Assembly: GCA_020638795.1 (NCBI GenBank) | Contig: JACKHW010000005.1 | Coordinates: 310,001 to 374,000 of the forward strand | Length of the DNA stretch: 64,000 bases | Direction: 5' to 3' | From: Planctomycetota bacterium | GTDB lineage: Bacteria; Planctomycetota; UBA1135; GCA-002748355 | Part shown: piece by piece, positions 53,107 to 62,846 of the stretch | Layout of the letters: every line of letters starts with the position of its first letter | Position numbering within the stretch: the first letter of the stretch is position 1 | Notes under the pieces: model-generated | Told to the model about the DNA's origin: nothing | Seen by the model: the letters and a program-made list of their open reading frames with translations, nothing else | The model's database searches: none | Position numbers and translations under genes: made by a program

Positions 53107-53700
53107 TCAGCAGTTGCGGTACTTGTCGTGGAGCCCGACGCCCTGCTCGATCATCGGCAGGATCTTCTCGACGCGGGCGAGCTTGGTCGCTTCTCGCTTG
53201 GCACTCGCGACATGCTCGGCGTACTCGCGCTGCTTGCCGGGGGTCATGGCGGAGAACGCCTTCTGCGCAGCCTTGCGTTTGGCGAGAGCCGCGGCCAGCT
53301 CACTCGGGACCTCGACCTCCTCGCCACGAGACGGCGCCAGCTCCTTGCCGGCACGCTGGTTCTCGATCGCGCGATCGACGTAATCACGCACGCGCTTGAC
53401 GACGACGTCCTTCGGAGCGTGGAAGCGCCATTGACGCATCGCCTTCGTCTTGTCCTGCGCTGCTTGAAGGACGCCGTCAGGATCGGCGAGGAAGACACCC
53501 TGGTGGAACCACAGGGACACATGCCGCTGGAAGGCGGCGAGGCCGATGACGTTCTTCGTGCCGAAGCCATAGCACGGCGCCCCCCACTTGATCGACTCCT
53601 CGAGTTCGGTCGAGGCGAGGATCTTCCGCAGCTTCTCGAGCACGGGCCGCCAGTCTTCGTTCTGGGACAAGTATTCGTCGACGGACTTCGCGCGCGGCAT
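53107..53700 (-). CDS. YdeI/OmpD-associated family protein (DUF1801 plus OmdA-like)
   Basis: The frame is 197 residues from ATG at 53700. The DUF1801 part includes ELEESIKWGAPCYGFGTKNV and SLWFHQGVFLADPDG, and the C-terminal part has MTPGKQREYAEHVASAKREA followed by TKLARVEKIL, the pattern of YdeI-like proteins. The biochemical role of the family is not established. No signal peptide is seen. It is divergent from the isomerase gene. Confidence 0.85.
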   Translation of the reverse strand: MPRAKSVDEYLSQNEDWRPVLEKLRKILASTELEESIKWGAPCYGFGTKNVIGLAAFQRHVSLWFHQGVFLADPDGVLQAAQDKTKAMRQWRFHAPKDVVVKRVRDYVDRAIENQRAGKELAPSRGEEVEVPSELAAALAKRKAAQKAFSAMTPGKQREYAEHVASAKREATKLARVEKILPMIEQGVGLHDKYRNC

Positions 53701-53845
53701 CTGGAGAACTCCCGGGTAGGACTCGAGACAGGACCCCGCGCAAGAAAGCCCTTCGAACCCGCTCTTGCAAGGGGTCGAGACGTCCTCGCGGTTTCCTGGG
53801 TTCGGCCTCGCAGCTACGATCACCCGTTTCGACCGGAGTAGGACG

Positions 53846-54892
53846 ATGCCGCGACCCGTCTGTCTGTTCACCGGCCAATGGGCCGATCTCCCGCTCGAAG
53901 TGCTCGTGAAGAAGGCCAAGGCCTTCGGCTATGACGGACTCGAACTCGCCTGCTGGGGCGACCACTTCGAGGTCCATCGCGCGCTCGACGAAAACGGCTA
54001 CTGCGAAGCACTTTGGAAGACCCTGACGACGAACGGCCTGCACTCGTTCGCGATCAGTGCCCACCTCGTCGGCCAAGCGGTCTGCGACCCGATTGACGCG
54101 AGACACAAAGCGATCTTGCCCCCGGAGGTGTGGGGTGATGGCGATCCCGAAGGCGTGCGCCAGCGTGCGGCCGAAGAGATGAAGGCGACCGCGCGTGCGG
54201 CGGCGCGCTTCTTCGATGCAGCTCCGGACGACGTGAAGGCGCAGCTAGCGCGCAGCAACGCGCGCCGCGTCGTCAACGGGTTCACCGGCAGCGCGATCTG
54301 GCATCTCCTGTATTCGTTCCCCCCGGTGCAGAAGGGGCAGATCGAAGCGGGCTTCGCGGACTTCGCGAATCGCTGGAAGCCGATCCTCGACGTGTTCGAC
54401 GAAGTCGACGTCTCCTTCGCACTCGAAGTGCATCCGACCGAGATCGCGTTCGACATCGTGACGACTCGGCGTGCGATCGCGGCGATCGACGGGCATGCGC
54501 GCTTCGGCTTCAACTTCGACCCGTCCCATCTCGGCTACCAGAACGTCGACTACCTCGCGTTTCTGCGTGAGTTCGGCGACCGAATCTTCAACGTGCACGT
54601 CAAGGACGTTTGGTGGAGCGAACGTCCGACGCCGATCGGCACCTTCGGTGGACACACGGACTTCGGTGTCGATGGTCGTGCGTGGGACTTCCGGAGCCCG
54701 GGCCGTGGACGCGTCGACTTCGAGGCACTGATCCGCGTCCTCGGTTCGATCGACTACCAAGGTCCGCTCACGGTCGAATGGGAAGACCCCAACATGGATC
54801 GTGAGTTCGGTGCCACGGAAGCCGCCGCATTCGTGCGTCGCCTGGACTTCCCGCGCAGTGAGATCGCGTTCGACGACGCATTCTCCGATTGA
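53846..54892 (+). CDS. Sugar phosphate isomerase/epimerase (xylose isomerase-like TIM barrel)
   Basis: The frame is 348 residues from ATG at 53846, with GGAGTAGG upstream. It is a TIM barrel of the AP-endonuclease-2 / xylose-isomerase-like family: VKKAKAFGYDGLELACWG, FALEVHPTEIAFD with a metal-binding Glu, GFNFDPSHLGYQNVD, NVHVKDVWWSERPT and GPLTVEWEDPNMDREFG. Such enzymes often work with Gfo/Idh/MocA oxidoreductases on sugars or inositols. The exact substrate is unknown. The MFS gene follows on the same strand after 57 bases. Confidence 0.9.
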   Translation: MPRPVCLFTGQWADLPLEVLVKKAKAFGYDGLELACWGDHFEVHRALDENGYCEALWKTLTTNGLHSFAISAHLVGQAVCDPIDARHKAILPPEVWGDGDPEGVRQRAAEEMKATARAAARFFDAAPDDVKAQLARSNARRVVNGFTGSAIWHLLYSFPPVQKGQIEAGFADFANRWKPILDVFDEVDVSFALEVHPTEIAFDIVTTRRAIAAIDGHARFGFNFDPSHLGYQNVDYLAFLREFGDRIFNVHVKDVWWSERPTPIGTFGGHTDFGVDGRAWDFRSPGRGRVDFEALIRVLGSIDYQGPLTVEWEDPNMDREFGATEAAAFVRRLDFPRSEIAFDDAFSD

Positions 54893-54949
54893 TCGCCTCA
54901 CGAACGCCTCGTCCTTCCCCCACCACGCTCTCGGTAGCTCGACGAATTC

Positions 54950-56263
54950 ATGAAGACCAAGCTCTCGGTCATGATGTTCCTGCAGTACGCGATCTGGGGC
55001 GCTTGGCTCCCGCTGCTGTGGCCCTTCCTCAACGGGCATCGCGGTTTCGATGGAGATCAGATCAGCACCATGTTCGCGGTGGGAGCCGTGGGCGCGATCA
55101 TCGCTCCATTCATTGCTGGTCAGATCGCGGATCGTTACTTCAACACCGAGAAGTTCCTCGGCATCAGCCATCTCGCTGGCGCCGCGATCGTGTGGTTCCT
55201 CGCGACTGCGGAGAGCTACGACAGTTTTCTCTGGCTCAGTCTCGCGTACTCACTCGTCTACTCCCCGACGCTTCCGCTGACGAACTCTCTCGCCTTCCAC
55301 CATCTCGAGGACCGAGATCGTGACTTCGGCCGTGTGCGCGTCTGGGGTACGGTCGGATGGATCGTCGCCGGCCTGCTGATCGGGCAGTTCTTGTATCGCT
55401 ACTACACCCCGACGGAGGCGGCGTACACCGAAGCGTTCGCACAGAATGCGACGACCGCCAAGGACTACGCCGCGTACAAGATCTCGTCGTGGAATGCGGG
55501 CATGGCCAATGCCTTCAAGCTCAGCGCGATCCTCGGCGTCGCGATGGGCCTCTATTGCCTCTCGATGCTACCGAAGACGCCCCCGATGAAGGGCAAGGAA
55601 GCCAACGCGACGATGGAAGCGTTGCAAGAAGTTCGGCGCCAGCCTCTGACCACGCTCTTCTTGCTCGCAGTGCCGGTGAGCTGCATTCACCAGTTCTATT
55701 TCGTCCACACCGCGGGCTTCCTCGGCACCCTCCAGTCGAAGGCAGCCGACTCGATCAATACGGTATTCGGCGTCGGTGGCGGCGGCCTGATGACGATCGG
55801 ACAGATCAGCGAAGTCGCGGTGCTCGCCGCAATCCCCCTCGTTGCCAAGGAATGGTCGCGCAAGACTCTGCTCGCGATCGGGCTCCTTGCCTACGCCGGA
55901 CGCATGGCGCTCTTCGCATACGCGGGGGACAGCGTGCCGCACGTCATGCTCGGAATCGCGTTGCACGGACTGTGTTTCGGTTGCTTCATCTTCGTCGCGT
56001 TCATGATCGTCGATGAAGAGACGACGAAAGACGTGCGCGCGAGCGCCCAGAGCCTCTTCAACCTCGTCATCATCGGAATCGGGATCATCGTCGGGAGCAA
56101 GATCGCAGGCATGATCGCGGCACGCTACTCGGTCGACAACAAGGTCACGGACTACACTGGCCTCTTCTCGTGGCCCATGTGGGCCGCGCTCGCCTGTTTC
56201 GTGCTCCTGATCCTGTTCTATCCGAACGGTCGCAAGCCGGCGCCACAGTCCTCGACCCCTTGA
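54950..56263 (+). CDS. MFS transporter, nucleoside:H+ symporter type
   Basis: The frame is 437 residues from ATG at 54950, with about 12 membrane helices. The pattern KLSVMMFLQYAIWGAWLPLL, the loop FIAGQIADRYFNTEKFLG and FGRVRVWGTVGWIVAGLLIG match the NHS family (NupG/XapB). Many Planctomycetota have such genes next to sugar isomerases, as here. The transported compound is probably a nucleoside or sugar, but this is inference. Confidence 0.88.
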   Translation: MKTKLSVMMFLQYAIWGAWLPLLWPFLNGHRGFDGDQISTMFAVGAVGAIIAPFIAGQIADRYFNTEKFLGISHLAGAAIVWFLATAESYDSFLWLSLAYSLVYSPTLPLTNSLAFHHLEDRDRDFGRVRVWGTVGWIVAGLLIGQFLYRYYTPTEAAYTEAFAQNATTAKDYAAYKISSWNAGMANAFKLSAILGVAMGLYCLSMLPKTPPMKGKEANATMEALQEVRRQPLTTLFLLAVPVSCIHQFYFVHTAGFLGTLQSKAADSINTVFGVGGGGLMTIGQISEVAVLAAIPLVAKEWSRKTLLAIGLLAYAGRMALFAYAGDSVPHVMLGIALHGLCFGCFIFVAFMIVDEETTKDVRASAQSLFNLVIIGIGIIVGSKIAGMIAARYSVDNKVTDYTGLFSWPMWAALACFVLLILFYPNGRKPAPQSSTP

Positions 56264-56270
56264 TGCATCC

Positions 56271-58220
56271 ATGAGATTGCAGTCCTCGCTCGTCATCGCC
56301 GCTCGGATCGCGTTCGCCATCGGTATCGCCGGGACCGGCGCTCTCGTCGCCCAGGACGGCACGCAGCAGAACGTCGCGGAGCCTGCCCCCCTGCAACGCG
56401 AGCGGCTGCGCGGGTCGCTGCGAGACGCGGGCGGGAACGCGATCGAAGGCGCGAACATCGAAGCGTGGTATGCGCCGGTAGCTGCCGAAGCCGTGCTGTT
56501 CGGTATCGAGGACGTCGTCACCACGAAGACCGACGCGCGAGGGCGATTCGAACTTTCGCTCCTGCGCGGCGCGGTCTACAGCATCGTCGGCTATTGGAAG
56601 GACGCGGAAGGTGTAGCCCGTCAGTCCGTCGTGACGACCTCGACGGGTGATCGACTCGTCACGCTCGAACCCGCCGAAGAGCTCACGAGTGGCGCAGAAG
56701 TCGATGTCGTCGTCAGCGGAGATCGAGCGGCCTACGGCATTCTCGGTCAACTCCGTGCAACGGTGTTCTGCGATGGAGCCAACTGGCGGCGCTTCGCGAC
56801 CAAGCCAATCGACGGCGACGAGCCCGTGCGCTTCGAAGTGCCGTTCACCGGCGATCGTGGGCGCGTCAAGATCGTCGTCGAAGACGACCGTGGGCCGATC
56901 CACGTCAACACGATGTTCTTGCGCAAGCAGACCAAAGTCTGGCAGTCGAGAGTCAACCTCCCCAAGGGACCCAAAGTCGACGTGCACGTCACCGACAAGG
57001 ACGGAAAGGCGATCGCAGGCGCGCAGATCCAGTGTCCCCAAAGTGTCTGGGGCTCGTCTCCGTGGCGGACGCATGCCGTGACGGACGACGAAGGGCACGC
57101 TTCGATCACGACGATCGAAGAGTTCGACAAACAATGGACGATTCGTGTGCGCGCGCCCGGCTACGTCGAAGCCTACGGGTTTCGCAGCAGCGGCCAGGGT
57201 CACCTCTGCGGCAAGCCGTGCACCGAGTGGGCTGCCGACAAGCCGATCGTGTTCACTCTCGAGGCCGGCGAACCGCTGGTCGGCACCGTCCTCGACGAGA
57301 ACGGCAAGGGCTTGCCGGGTATTCCCGTGGCCATGAGCTACGACGTCTCGCTCATGGTGCAACCCAACTCGTATCGGGGCCTCGGCAGCACGGCGATGCT
57401 CGCGACGACCGACGAGGAGGGCAAGTATCGATTCGGCGGCGTTGGCAAACCCGATTCCCTGCGTCTCATGGCTGCGCTGCCGCCCGAGATCCTCGCACGA
57501 CTCTCGAAGAACTCGGACGTGGTGCCAGCATCGTGGATCGAACTCGATGCGTCCCGGGCTGGGTCGAAGAGCGAGGTGCCGACACTCGATTTCTCGAAGG
57601 CTGCGATTCGCGTGTTCTCGATTCGCAAGCCGGGCGGGACCCCGGCGCGCGGCGCGGCGATCGTGTCGTTGACCGACCACTCGGATTCGGTCAAGGAAGC
57701 GATCGAACGTGCTCCGCGCGCCGACAAGCGCGGTCGTGTTGCGCTCTTCGTGTTCGCAGAACCCAAGTCGAACCCCTTGATCAACTTGTTCAAGCGATCT
57801 TCGGCGCGCTCGGAATTCGCGATCCTCGAAGGTGAGGGATGGAAGGAGCTTCGCTCGAGTGATCTCGCGACGGAGCCGGGAAAGGAGGACGAACCGATCC
57901 CCCTCGAACTCGAGCCGTTCACCGAACGCAACGTCCTCGTCGTCGACGGTGACGGCCAACCACTCGCAGGTGTCACCTCGAACATCGGCGGATCCTCGTG
58001 GTCCGGAAGCGGAGCGATGATCGACTTCGCGCGAGCCGCGAATGCGATCGGCCTCGCCCAGAAGAGCGATGACCAGGGTCGCATGCGCCTTTGGTCGATC
58101 GACGTGCCCAACATGCAGCACCGCATCAGCTTCCACGCGCAGTCGAAGACCAACCGCAATCAGGTCACGCTCCAGCTTCCGTCCCCGGGTGAGGAATGGA
58201 CCGTGACGATCGCCAAGTAA
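56271..58220 (+). CDS. Secreted protein with carboxypeptidase-regulatory-like domains
   Basis: The frame is 649 residues from ATG at 56271, 7 bases after the transporter stop. A signal peptide (LVIAARIAFAIGIAGTGALV) leads to repeated Ig-like units: LRGSLRDAGGNAIEGANIEA, TDKDGKAIAGAQIQCP, TVLDENGKGLPGIPVAMS and VVDGDGQPLAGVTSNIG. The turns G-x-P/A-L/I-x-G-x-x-V are those of carboxypeptidase-D regulatory domains. No enzyme domain is attached. It is probably exported with the two genes upstream forming an operon. Function unknown. Confidence 0.83.
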   Translation: MRLQSSLVIAARIAFAIGIAGTGALVAQDGTQQNVAEPAPLQRERLRGSLRDAGGNAIEGANIEAWYAPVAAEAVLFGIEDVVTTKTDARGRFELSLLRGAVYSIVGYWKDAEGVARQSVVTTSTGDRLVTLEPAEELTSGAEVDVVVSGDRAAYGILGQLRATVFCDGANWRRFATKPIDGDEPVRFEVPFTGDRGRVKIVVEDDRGPIHVNTMFLRKQTKVWQSRVNLPKGPKVDVHVTDKDGKAIAGAQIQCPQSVWGSSPWRTHAVTDDEGHASITTIEEFDKQWTIRVRAPGYVEAYGFRSSGQGHLCGKPCTEWAADKPIVFTLEAGEPLVGTVLDENGKGLPGIPVAMSYDVSLMVQPNSYRGLGSTAMLATTDEEGKYRFGGVGKPDSLRLMAALPPEILARLSKNSDVVPASWIELDASRAGSKSEVPTLDFSKAAIRVFSIRKPGGTPARGAAIVSLTDHSDSVKEAIERAPRADKRGRVALFVFAEPKSNPLINLFKRSSARSEFAILEGEGWKELRSSDLATEPGKEDEPIPLELEPFTERNVLVVDGDGQPLAGVTSNIGGSSWSGSGAMIDFARAANAIGLAQKSDDQGRMRLWSIDVPNMQHRISFHAQSKTNRNQVTLQLPSPGEEWTVTIAK

Positions 58221-58250
58221 CGCGCGACTCGGATCACGACCCGCCGTACT

Positions 58251-59588
58251 TCAGAGCAATCGACCGGCGAGTTCGGCGAGGTCCGAGCGCTCGCCCTTCT
58301 CGAGGAGCACATGGCCGTACAGCTCCTGCCCGTGCATACGCGCGATCACGTGGCTGAGTCCGTTGGACAACGCATCTAGATAGGGCTGATCGATCTGCCG
58401 GATGTCACCGGTCAAGACGATCTTCGTGCCCTCTCCCGCTCGCGTCAGCACGGTCTTCACTTCGTGTGGCGTCAAGTTCTGCGCCTCGTCGACAATGAAG
58501 AACGCGCCGTGCAAGCTACGCCCACGCAGATAGGCAAGTGGGGTCAACACGAGACGATCACTCTCTTGCAACTTCGCGAGCGTGCGCGCCTGATCCTCAC
58601 CGGGTGAGAGCTGCCCACGGATCACGGCGAGGTTGTCGCGTAGGGGCTGCATGTAGGGATCGATCTTGGACTGCACGTCACCCGGCAAGTAGCCGAGGTC
58701 TCGGTTACTGAGCGGGACGATCGGACGGGCGAGCAGGATCTGTCGATAGCGCGTGTGACACTCGAGAGCTGCGGCGAGCGCAAGGAGGGTCTTGCCCGTG
58801 CCTGCCGTGCCGACGAGCGTCACGAGCCGAATCGAATCATCGAGCAGCATGCGCAACGCGAAGGTCTGTTCGGCATTGCGAGGCCGGACTCCATAGGCCT
58901 GCAACTTCGGTGGAATGCGCACGAAGGCGTCTTCCTGCGGCGCGTAGCCGGCGAGGACCGACTTGCTCCCGCTGCGGAGAATGAAGTTTTCGTTGGGCTG
59001 TGGATCTTCTACGGCTGTGAGTTCGGCACGCGAGACCTTGTGCGGCACTTCGAAGAAGCCTTCGAGCACGCCAGGGTCGAGGCCTTCGATGATGCGCCTC
59101 CCGGGCCACAACAGGTCGGGCCGTCGCACCTTGTCGGCTTCGTAGTCCTGGGCAACGAGGCCGAGGGACTTGGCTTTGACACGAAGATTGGAATCCTTGG
59201 AGACGAGGATGACCGAGCGATCGGGCGCAGTCTTCTTCATCCAGAGCGCGGTCGCGAGGATGCGGTGGTCCGCGATGTTCTCGGTGAAGGCCCCATCGAG
59301 CAGATCGTATGCATCGCGCAGGACCACGACGCGAAGGTTGCCGAGCCCCTCGCCGAGCGACACGCCTTCGGTCGCGAGGAAGTCCCCCGTCATCGCATCG
59401 AGGTCGCGCAAGCACTCTCGTGCTTGGAAGTGAATCTCTTCCGACCCGCGCTTGAAGCGGTCGAGTTCTTCGAGCACGACGATCGGCAGCACGACGTCGT
59501 TCTCCTCGAACGTGCGTAGGCAGCGACAGTCGTGCAGGATGACGTTGGTATCGAGTACGAAGATCTTTCCAGGCACGTGCCCGATCAT
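58251..59588 (-). CDS. PIN domain-PhoH family ATPase
   Basis: The frame is 445 residues from ATG at 59588. Residues 1-150 are a PIN nuclease domain (KIFVLDTNVILHDCRCL, VLEELDRFKRGSE, NIADHRILATALW) with the acidic residues in place. Residues about 230-445 are PhoH: Walker A GTAGTGKTLLALAAAL, ARPIVPLSNRDLGYLPGD, Walker B FFIVDEAQNLTPHEV and LTGDIRQIDQPYLD. The fusion is the PhoH2/YlaK-like type, thought to be an RNA helicase-nuclease. Some relatives are toxin-like, but no antitoxin gene is adjacent. Confidence 0.93.
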   Translation of the reverse strand: MIGHVPGKIFVLDTNVILHDCRCLRTFEENDVVLPIVVLEELDRFKRGSEEIHFQARECLRDLDAMTGDFLATEGVSLGEGLGNLRVVVLRDAYDLLDGAFTENIADHRILATALWMKKTAPDRSVILVSKDSNLRVKAKSLGLVAQDYEADKVRRPDLLWPGRRIIEGLDPGVLEGFFEVPHKVSRAELTAVEDPQPNENFILRSGSKSVLAGYAPQEDAFVRIPPKLQAYGVRPRNAEQTFALRMLLDDSIRLVTLVGTAGTGKTLLALAAALECHTRYRQILLARPIVPLSNRDLGYLPGDVQSKIDPYMQPLRDNLAVIRGQLSPGEDQARTLAKLQESDRLVLTPLAYLRGRSLHGAFFIVDEAQNLTPHEVKTVLTRAGEGTKIVLTGDIRQIDQPYLDALSNGLSHVIARMHGQELYGHVLLEKGERSDLAELAGRLL

Positions 59589-59621
59589 CGCGTGATGCCC
59601 GCGAGACCGACACCGGAAACG

Positions 59622-59646
59622 AAAAACGGCCGCCCGAGGGCGGCCG
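59622..59646 (-). terminator. Rho-independent terminator of the Cys-rich protein gene
   Basis: On the minus strand an 8-bp GC stem (CGGCCGCC with GGCGGCCG, 4-base loop) is followed directly by TTTTT. It lies 47 bases past the stop at 59693 and before the phoH start at 59588. This is the clearest intrinsic terminator in the window. Confidence 0.85.
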
Positions 59647-59692
59647 CTTCCTTCACGTTCGTGTTCGAACGCGCTTCAGGAGTTTTTGAAAC

Positions 59693-60841
59693 TCACTGGC
59701 GCGAGCTGGGGCACTGACCCTTCGTGCTGCTGCACTCGGTCTTCGCGCCACTGCACTCGCTCTTCTTTTCGCTGCAGCATTCGGTCTTGGCGTTCTTCTC
59801 GCTGCAGCACTCGCTCTTGGCGTTCTTCTCGCTGCAGCACTCGCTCTTGGCGCCGCTGCACTCGGTCTTCTCGCTGCTGCATTCGGTCTTCGCGCCTTCG
59901 CTGCAGCACTCGCCCTTCATCGCCGCGCCCATCGTCGTGGTCATCGTGCCGAGGAGCTTGCTCGCTGCGGTCATGTAGTTGCAGGTCGCTTCGCAAGCGC
60001 CCTTCGTGACTTCGCATGCCTGCATGACTTCGGCGTTGCGTGCCATGAGTCCACCCTTCGGGCAGAGCAGCTTGGCGGCGCCGGCCTTGAGCAGAGCGGC
60101 TTCCTTCTGGAGGTTGCCGACGACGAGCGGCATCGGGTCGATCTTGTTCTTGGCGAGCACGGCCTGGAGTTCGGCCATCTTCGCGAGCGAATCCTTGCAC
60201 TTGCCGAACGCGGCGAGTTCTTCGCCGGCCTTGCCCCACGACTTGCAGAGCGATTCCGAAGCGCTGACCGGGCAGCCTTGCTTGGCGACCTTTTCGCCTT
60301 CCGGGCACTCGACGCACTCGGAGCACTCGGACGTCTTGGCGACCGGAGCGGCCTTTTCGCCTTCGCTGCAGGAGCTGTCGCAGTCCTTCTTGGCGCCTTC
60401 GGCCATGCAGCACTCGCTCGCGGCGGCGGTGATCAGCTTCATCGAAGCGGTGACTTCGCCGTTGAGGGCGGCCAGCTGCTTGACCATCGCGAGCTGCTCG
60501 GCGGCGTCCTTACGGAAACCTTCGGGCGCCTTGCCGTTGACCATGCCTTCGAGCTTCTCGATCGAAGCGGCGTAGAGACGGTCGAGCGTCTCCATCGTGT
60601 CCGGCATGCGCTTGCCCATCGGGCAGAGCTTGGACATGCCGACCATCGCCTGAGCGACTTCCTTCTGTGCCGTCGCGTCGAGCTTCTGGTAGGCCTTGAC
60701 CAGGGCGTTCTGGGGACCGGTCGTGCATTCCTGAGCGGCGCTGCACGTCTCGGCTTTTTGGGCCTTGGAGTAAGGGCACTCTTGCGCGAACGAAGTCGTG
60801 GCAAGGCCCAGAGAGATGGCAACCGTAAGAATCGTTTTCAC
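59693..60841 (-). CDS. Exported cysteine-rich protein with C-terminal repeats
   Basis: The frame is 382 residues from GTG at 60841, with AAGGAG nine bases upstream. A signal peptide (MKTILTVAISLGLATTSFAQ) is followed by helical segments with scattered cysteine pairs, such as SECCMAEGAKKDCDSSCSEG. The last 65 residues are short repeats of the type ECCSEKNAKS, TECSGAK and SECCSEK. About 30 cysteines are present in total. The repeats could bind metal ions such as iron or copper, or form disulfides; no known domain is recognised. An intrinsic terminator follows. Confidence 0.8.
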   Translation of the reverse strand: MKTILTVAISLGLATTSFAQECPYSKAQKAETCSAAQECTTGPQNALVKAYQKLDATAQKEVAQAMVGMSKLCPMGKRMPDTMETLDRLYAASIEKLEGMVNGKAPEGFRKDAAEQLAMVKQLAALNGEVTASMKLITAAASECCMAEGAKKDCDSSCSEGEKAAPVAKTSECSECVECPEGEKVAKQGCPVSASESLCKSWGKAGEELAAFGKCKDSLAKMAELQAVLAKNKIDPMPLVVGNLQKEAALLKAGAAKLLCPKGGLMARNAEVMQACEVTKGACEATCNYMTAASKLLGTMTTTMGAAMKGECCSEGAKTECSSEKTECSGAKSECCSEKNAKSECCSEKNAKTECCSEKKSECSGAKTECSSTKGQCPSSRQ

Positions 60842-60936
60842 GTGATCGATCTCCTTCGATGATCGGGGTTCGTTTTGCGTGAGTCTACGCAGCGATGCAG
60901 CCCTTGTGGGCGCAAATTGAGCGAGAAAGATCTTGG

Positions 60937-62415
60937 TTACGAGCGCGGTTCGTTGTCGTTCCGCGGGATTATTCGACCATGAGGCGAGGCGAGGTGGAGT
61001 TCTTCCGTGGTGAAGAGCCGCAGCCCCACGAAGACCCATGCCGGCGCCGTCCATTGCAACAGCAGACGATCGAAACGACTCACGAGTTCGTGGTCGAGAT
61101 CGTTCTCGGGAACGAGAAACAGCGATGCGAACGCCGCTACGAGCCCGAGTACGACGAAGGCCCCGAGTGCGCGCTGCCCATCGGCCGTCCGGCTGCGACT
61201 CGCGAGCGCGAGTGCCGTCAGCCCCCACAGCAGCGCGAATTTACGGACGTCGAAGGCGACGGCGACGCTTCCCAGCAGCATGCGCGGAAGGTCCCGCAGG
61301 CGCGACGCGACGCGCGCGAAACCGCCATCCACGACGGCGTCCATCGATCCGGAGACCGTAACGAGCATGAGAGTCGCAGCGATCAGCAGCCCGACAGTCC
61401 CCGCGACGATGACGGTTCGAAGCGCGCGGCGCGCCGCGGGAACCGAGTCCAACGCCGCTCTCATCAGGATCACGACGAGCGGCGCGCAGGCGACGAGCAC
61501 GATGCGTTCCGCTTGCATCGGGATCGCGTGCGCACGCACCGCCGCGACGAGCCCGCAACTGATTCCGGTGAAGACAGAGCCGAGCACGACCCCGTGCTTC
61601 GGCAGGGCATGAATGCCGGCGATGAGGGCGAGCCAGGCATACGCGGTGCCCTCGGGCTTGAGCATCGGGAGCCCGGCGACACTCACGCAGAAGAGCGCGG
61701 TTTGCCATCGTGTGGTTCGTGAGCTGCCCGGTGCGCCCGCCAGCGCGGACCCGACGCCGCACAAGAAGAGCGCGACGATGAGTTCTCCGTATCCCGAATC
61801 GATGTTGCCGGCTCCGGTTCCGATGAACCCCGGGAGCACGAAGAACGATGCCGCCATCAGGATCGCAACCGGCCGTCCGAGCCCGCGTTCGAGCGTGCCG
61901 AAAATCCCGACCACGAGCACGACGAACAGCGCAGGAAAGACGAAGCGCGCCGTTTCGAGACCGACGATCCGTGACAAGTCCGCGAGCACGAGCGGTTGCA
62001 AGAGCGGATACTCGCGCGCAGGTGAGTAGACTCCGATTTCCGTGAAGAACGGCTGGAAGTAGCCACCCGTGCTCAGCCGTACCGCACGAAGCTCCCATGC
62101 GACCCTGCCGTCCCATTCGCGGGGACCGGTCGTGATCAATGCGATGCCGATCGGCACTAGGACGATCACCGCGAGTGCGAGGCAACCGAGGAGCATGCGT
62201 TTCTCGGCAGTCGACGCTCGTCGGCCTTCACGATGCGGCGATCGCCGACGAGCAAGGAACGCGAGGACGAAGGGAACCACGGCCGCAATCGCGAGAAGAG
62301 CCAGGCGCGCCATTCCAGGCAGATCGATTCCTACTGCGAGGAACGCGTGCACGACCAGTCCGTACGTGACGATAAAGGCCAGGCACGCGAGCAAGACGAG
62401 GTTCGCATGCGTCAC
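60937..62415 (-). CDS. Polytopic membrane glycosyltransferase-like protein
   Basis: The frame is 492 residues from GTG at 62415, which overlaps the upstream stop (GTGA). There are about 11 membrane helices. The first external loop has REWDGRVAWELRAVRLSTGG, placed as in polyprenyl-phosphate-sugar-dependent (GT-C fold) transferases, where an acidic residue is catalytic. No family-specific motif confirms this. The two genes before it (a small anchored protein and a GT4 glycosyltransferase) are coupled by overlaps, which supports a role in surface glycan synthesis. Confidence 0.75.
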   Translation of the reverse strand: MTHANLVLLACLAFIVTYGLVVHAFLAVGIDLPGMARLALLAIAAVVPFVLAFLARRRSPHREGRRASTAEKRMLLGCLALAVIVLVPIGIALITTGPREWDGRVAWELRAVRLSTGGYFQPFFTEIGVYSPAREYPLLQPLVLADLSRIVGLETARFVFPALFVVLVVGIFGTLERGLGRPVAILMAASFFVLPGFIGTGAGNIDSGYGELIVALFLCGVGSALAGAPGSSRTTRWQTALFCVSVAGLPMLKPEGTAYAWLALIAGIHALPKHGVVLGSVFTGISCGLVAAVRAHAIPMQAERIVLVACAPLVVILMRAALDSVPAARRALRTVIVAGTVGLLIAATLMLVTVSGSMDAVVDGGFARVASRLRDLPRMLLGSVAVAFDVRKFALLWGLTALALASRSRTADGQRALGAFVVLGLVAAFASLFLVPENDLDHELVSRFDRLLLQWTAPAWVFVGLRLFTTEELHLASPHGRIIPRNDNEPRS

Positions 62416-62846
62416 GGCACGATCTCCATGCGAAGGATCTCCTGCGTCGCGACGAGAACCACGCGGCCCGTCTTGCCTTCGTACGATCCTCTCGCGACGG
62501 GGCGACCGAGCAGCTCGCTCTCGGATCCCGGGATCCCACCGGCGACATCGGCATCGAAGAGAAGGCGATCACCGATCGAAGCGACGACGTGCTCGATCGG
62601 TCCTTGCCACGTTCCACGCCACAGGACCACCGCGTTGCTGGGAGTGTTCGCCTCGATCCATTCGACGATCTTCAGCGCTTCGGGCCACGTGCGACCGAGG
62701 TGATACCCGGCGGCTCCCAACTCCTCGAACTCGCGCACTTGGGCGAAACGCTTCCCCCACGTTGCGTGCGGAATCCGCGCCAGCGAGAACGCGAACGAGG
62801 CGATGAAGAGGACCCAGGCAACACGCGGAGTCCACGGCGCCTTCAT
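62412..62846 (-). CDS. Small membrane-anchored protein in a glycosyltransferase operon
   Basis: The frame is 144 residues from ATG at 62846, overlapping the upstream stop (ATGA) and, at its end, the start of the next gene (GTGA). An N-terminal helix (RVAWVLFIASFAFSLARI) anchors a domain with ALKIVEWIEANTPSNAVVLW. This looks like the soluble C-terminal part found fused to some GT-C transferases, so it may be the split partner of the next gene. Function unknown. Confidence 0.7.
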   Translation of the reverse strand: MKAPWTPRVAWVLFIASFAFSLARIPHATWGKRFAQVREFEELGAAGYHLGRTWPEALKIVEWIEANTPSNAVVLWRGTWQGPIEHVVASIGDRLLFDADVAGGIPGSESELLGRPVARGSYEGKTGRVVLVATQEILRMEIVP

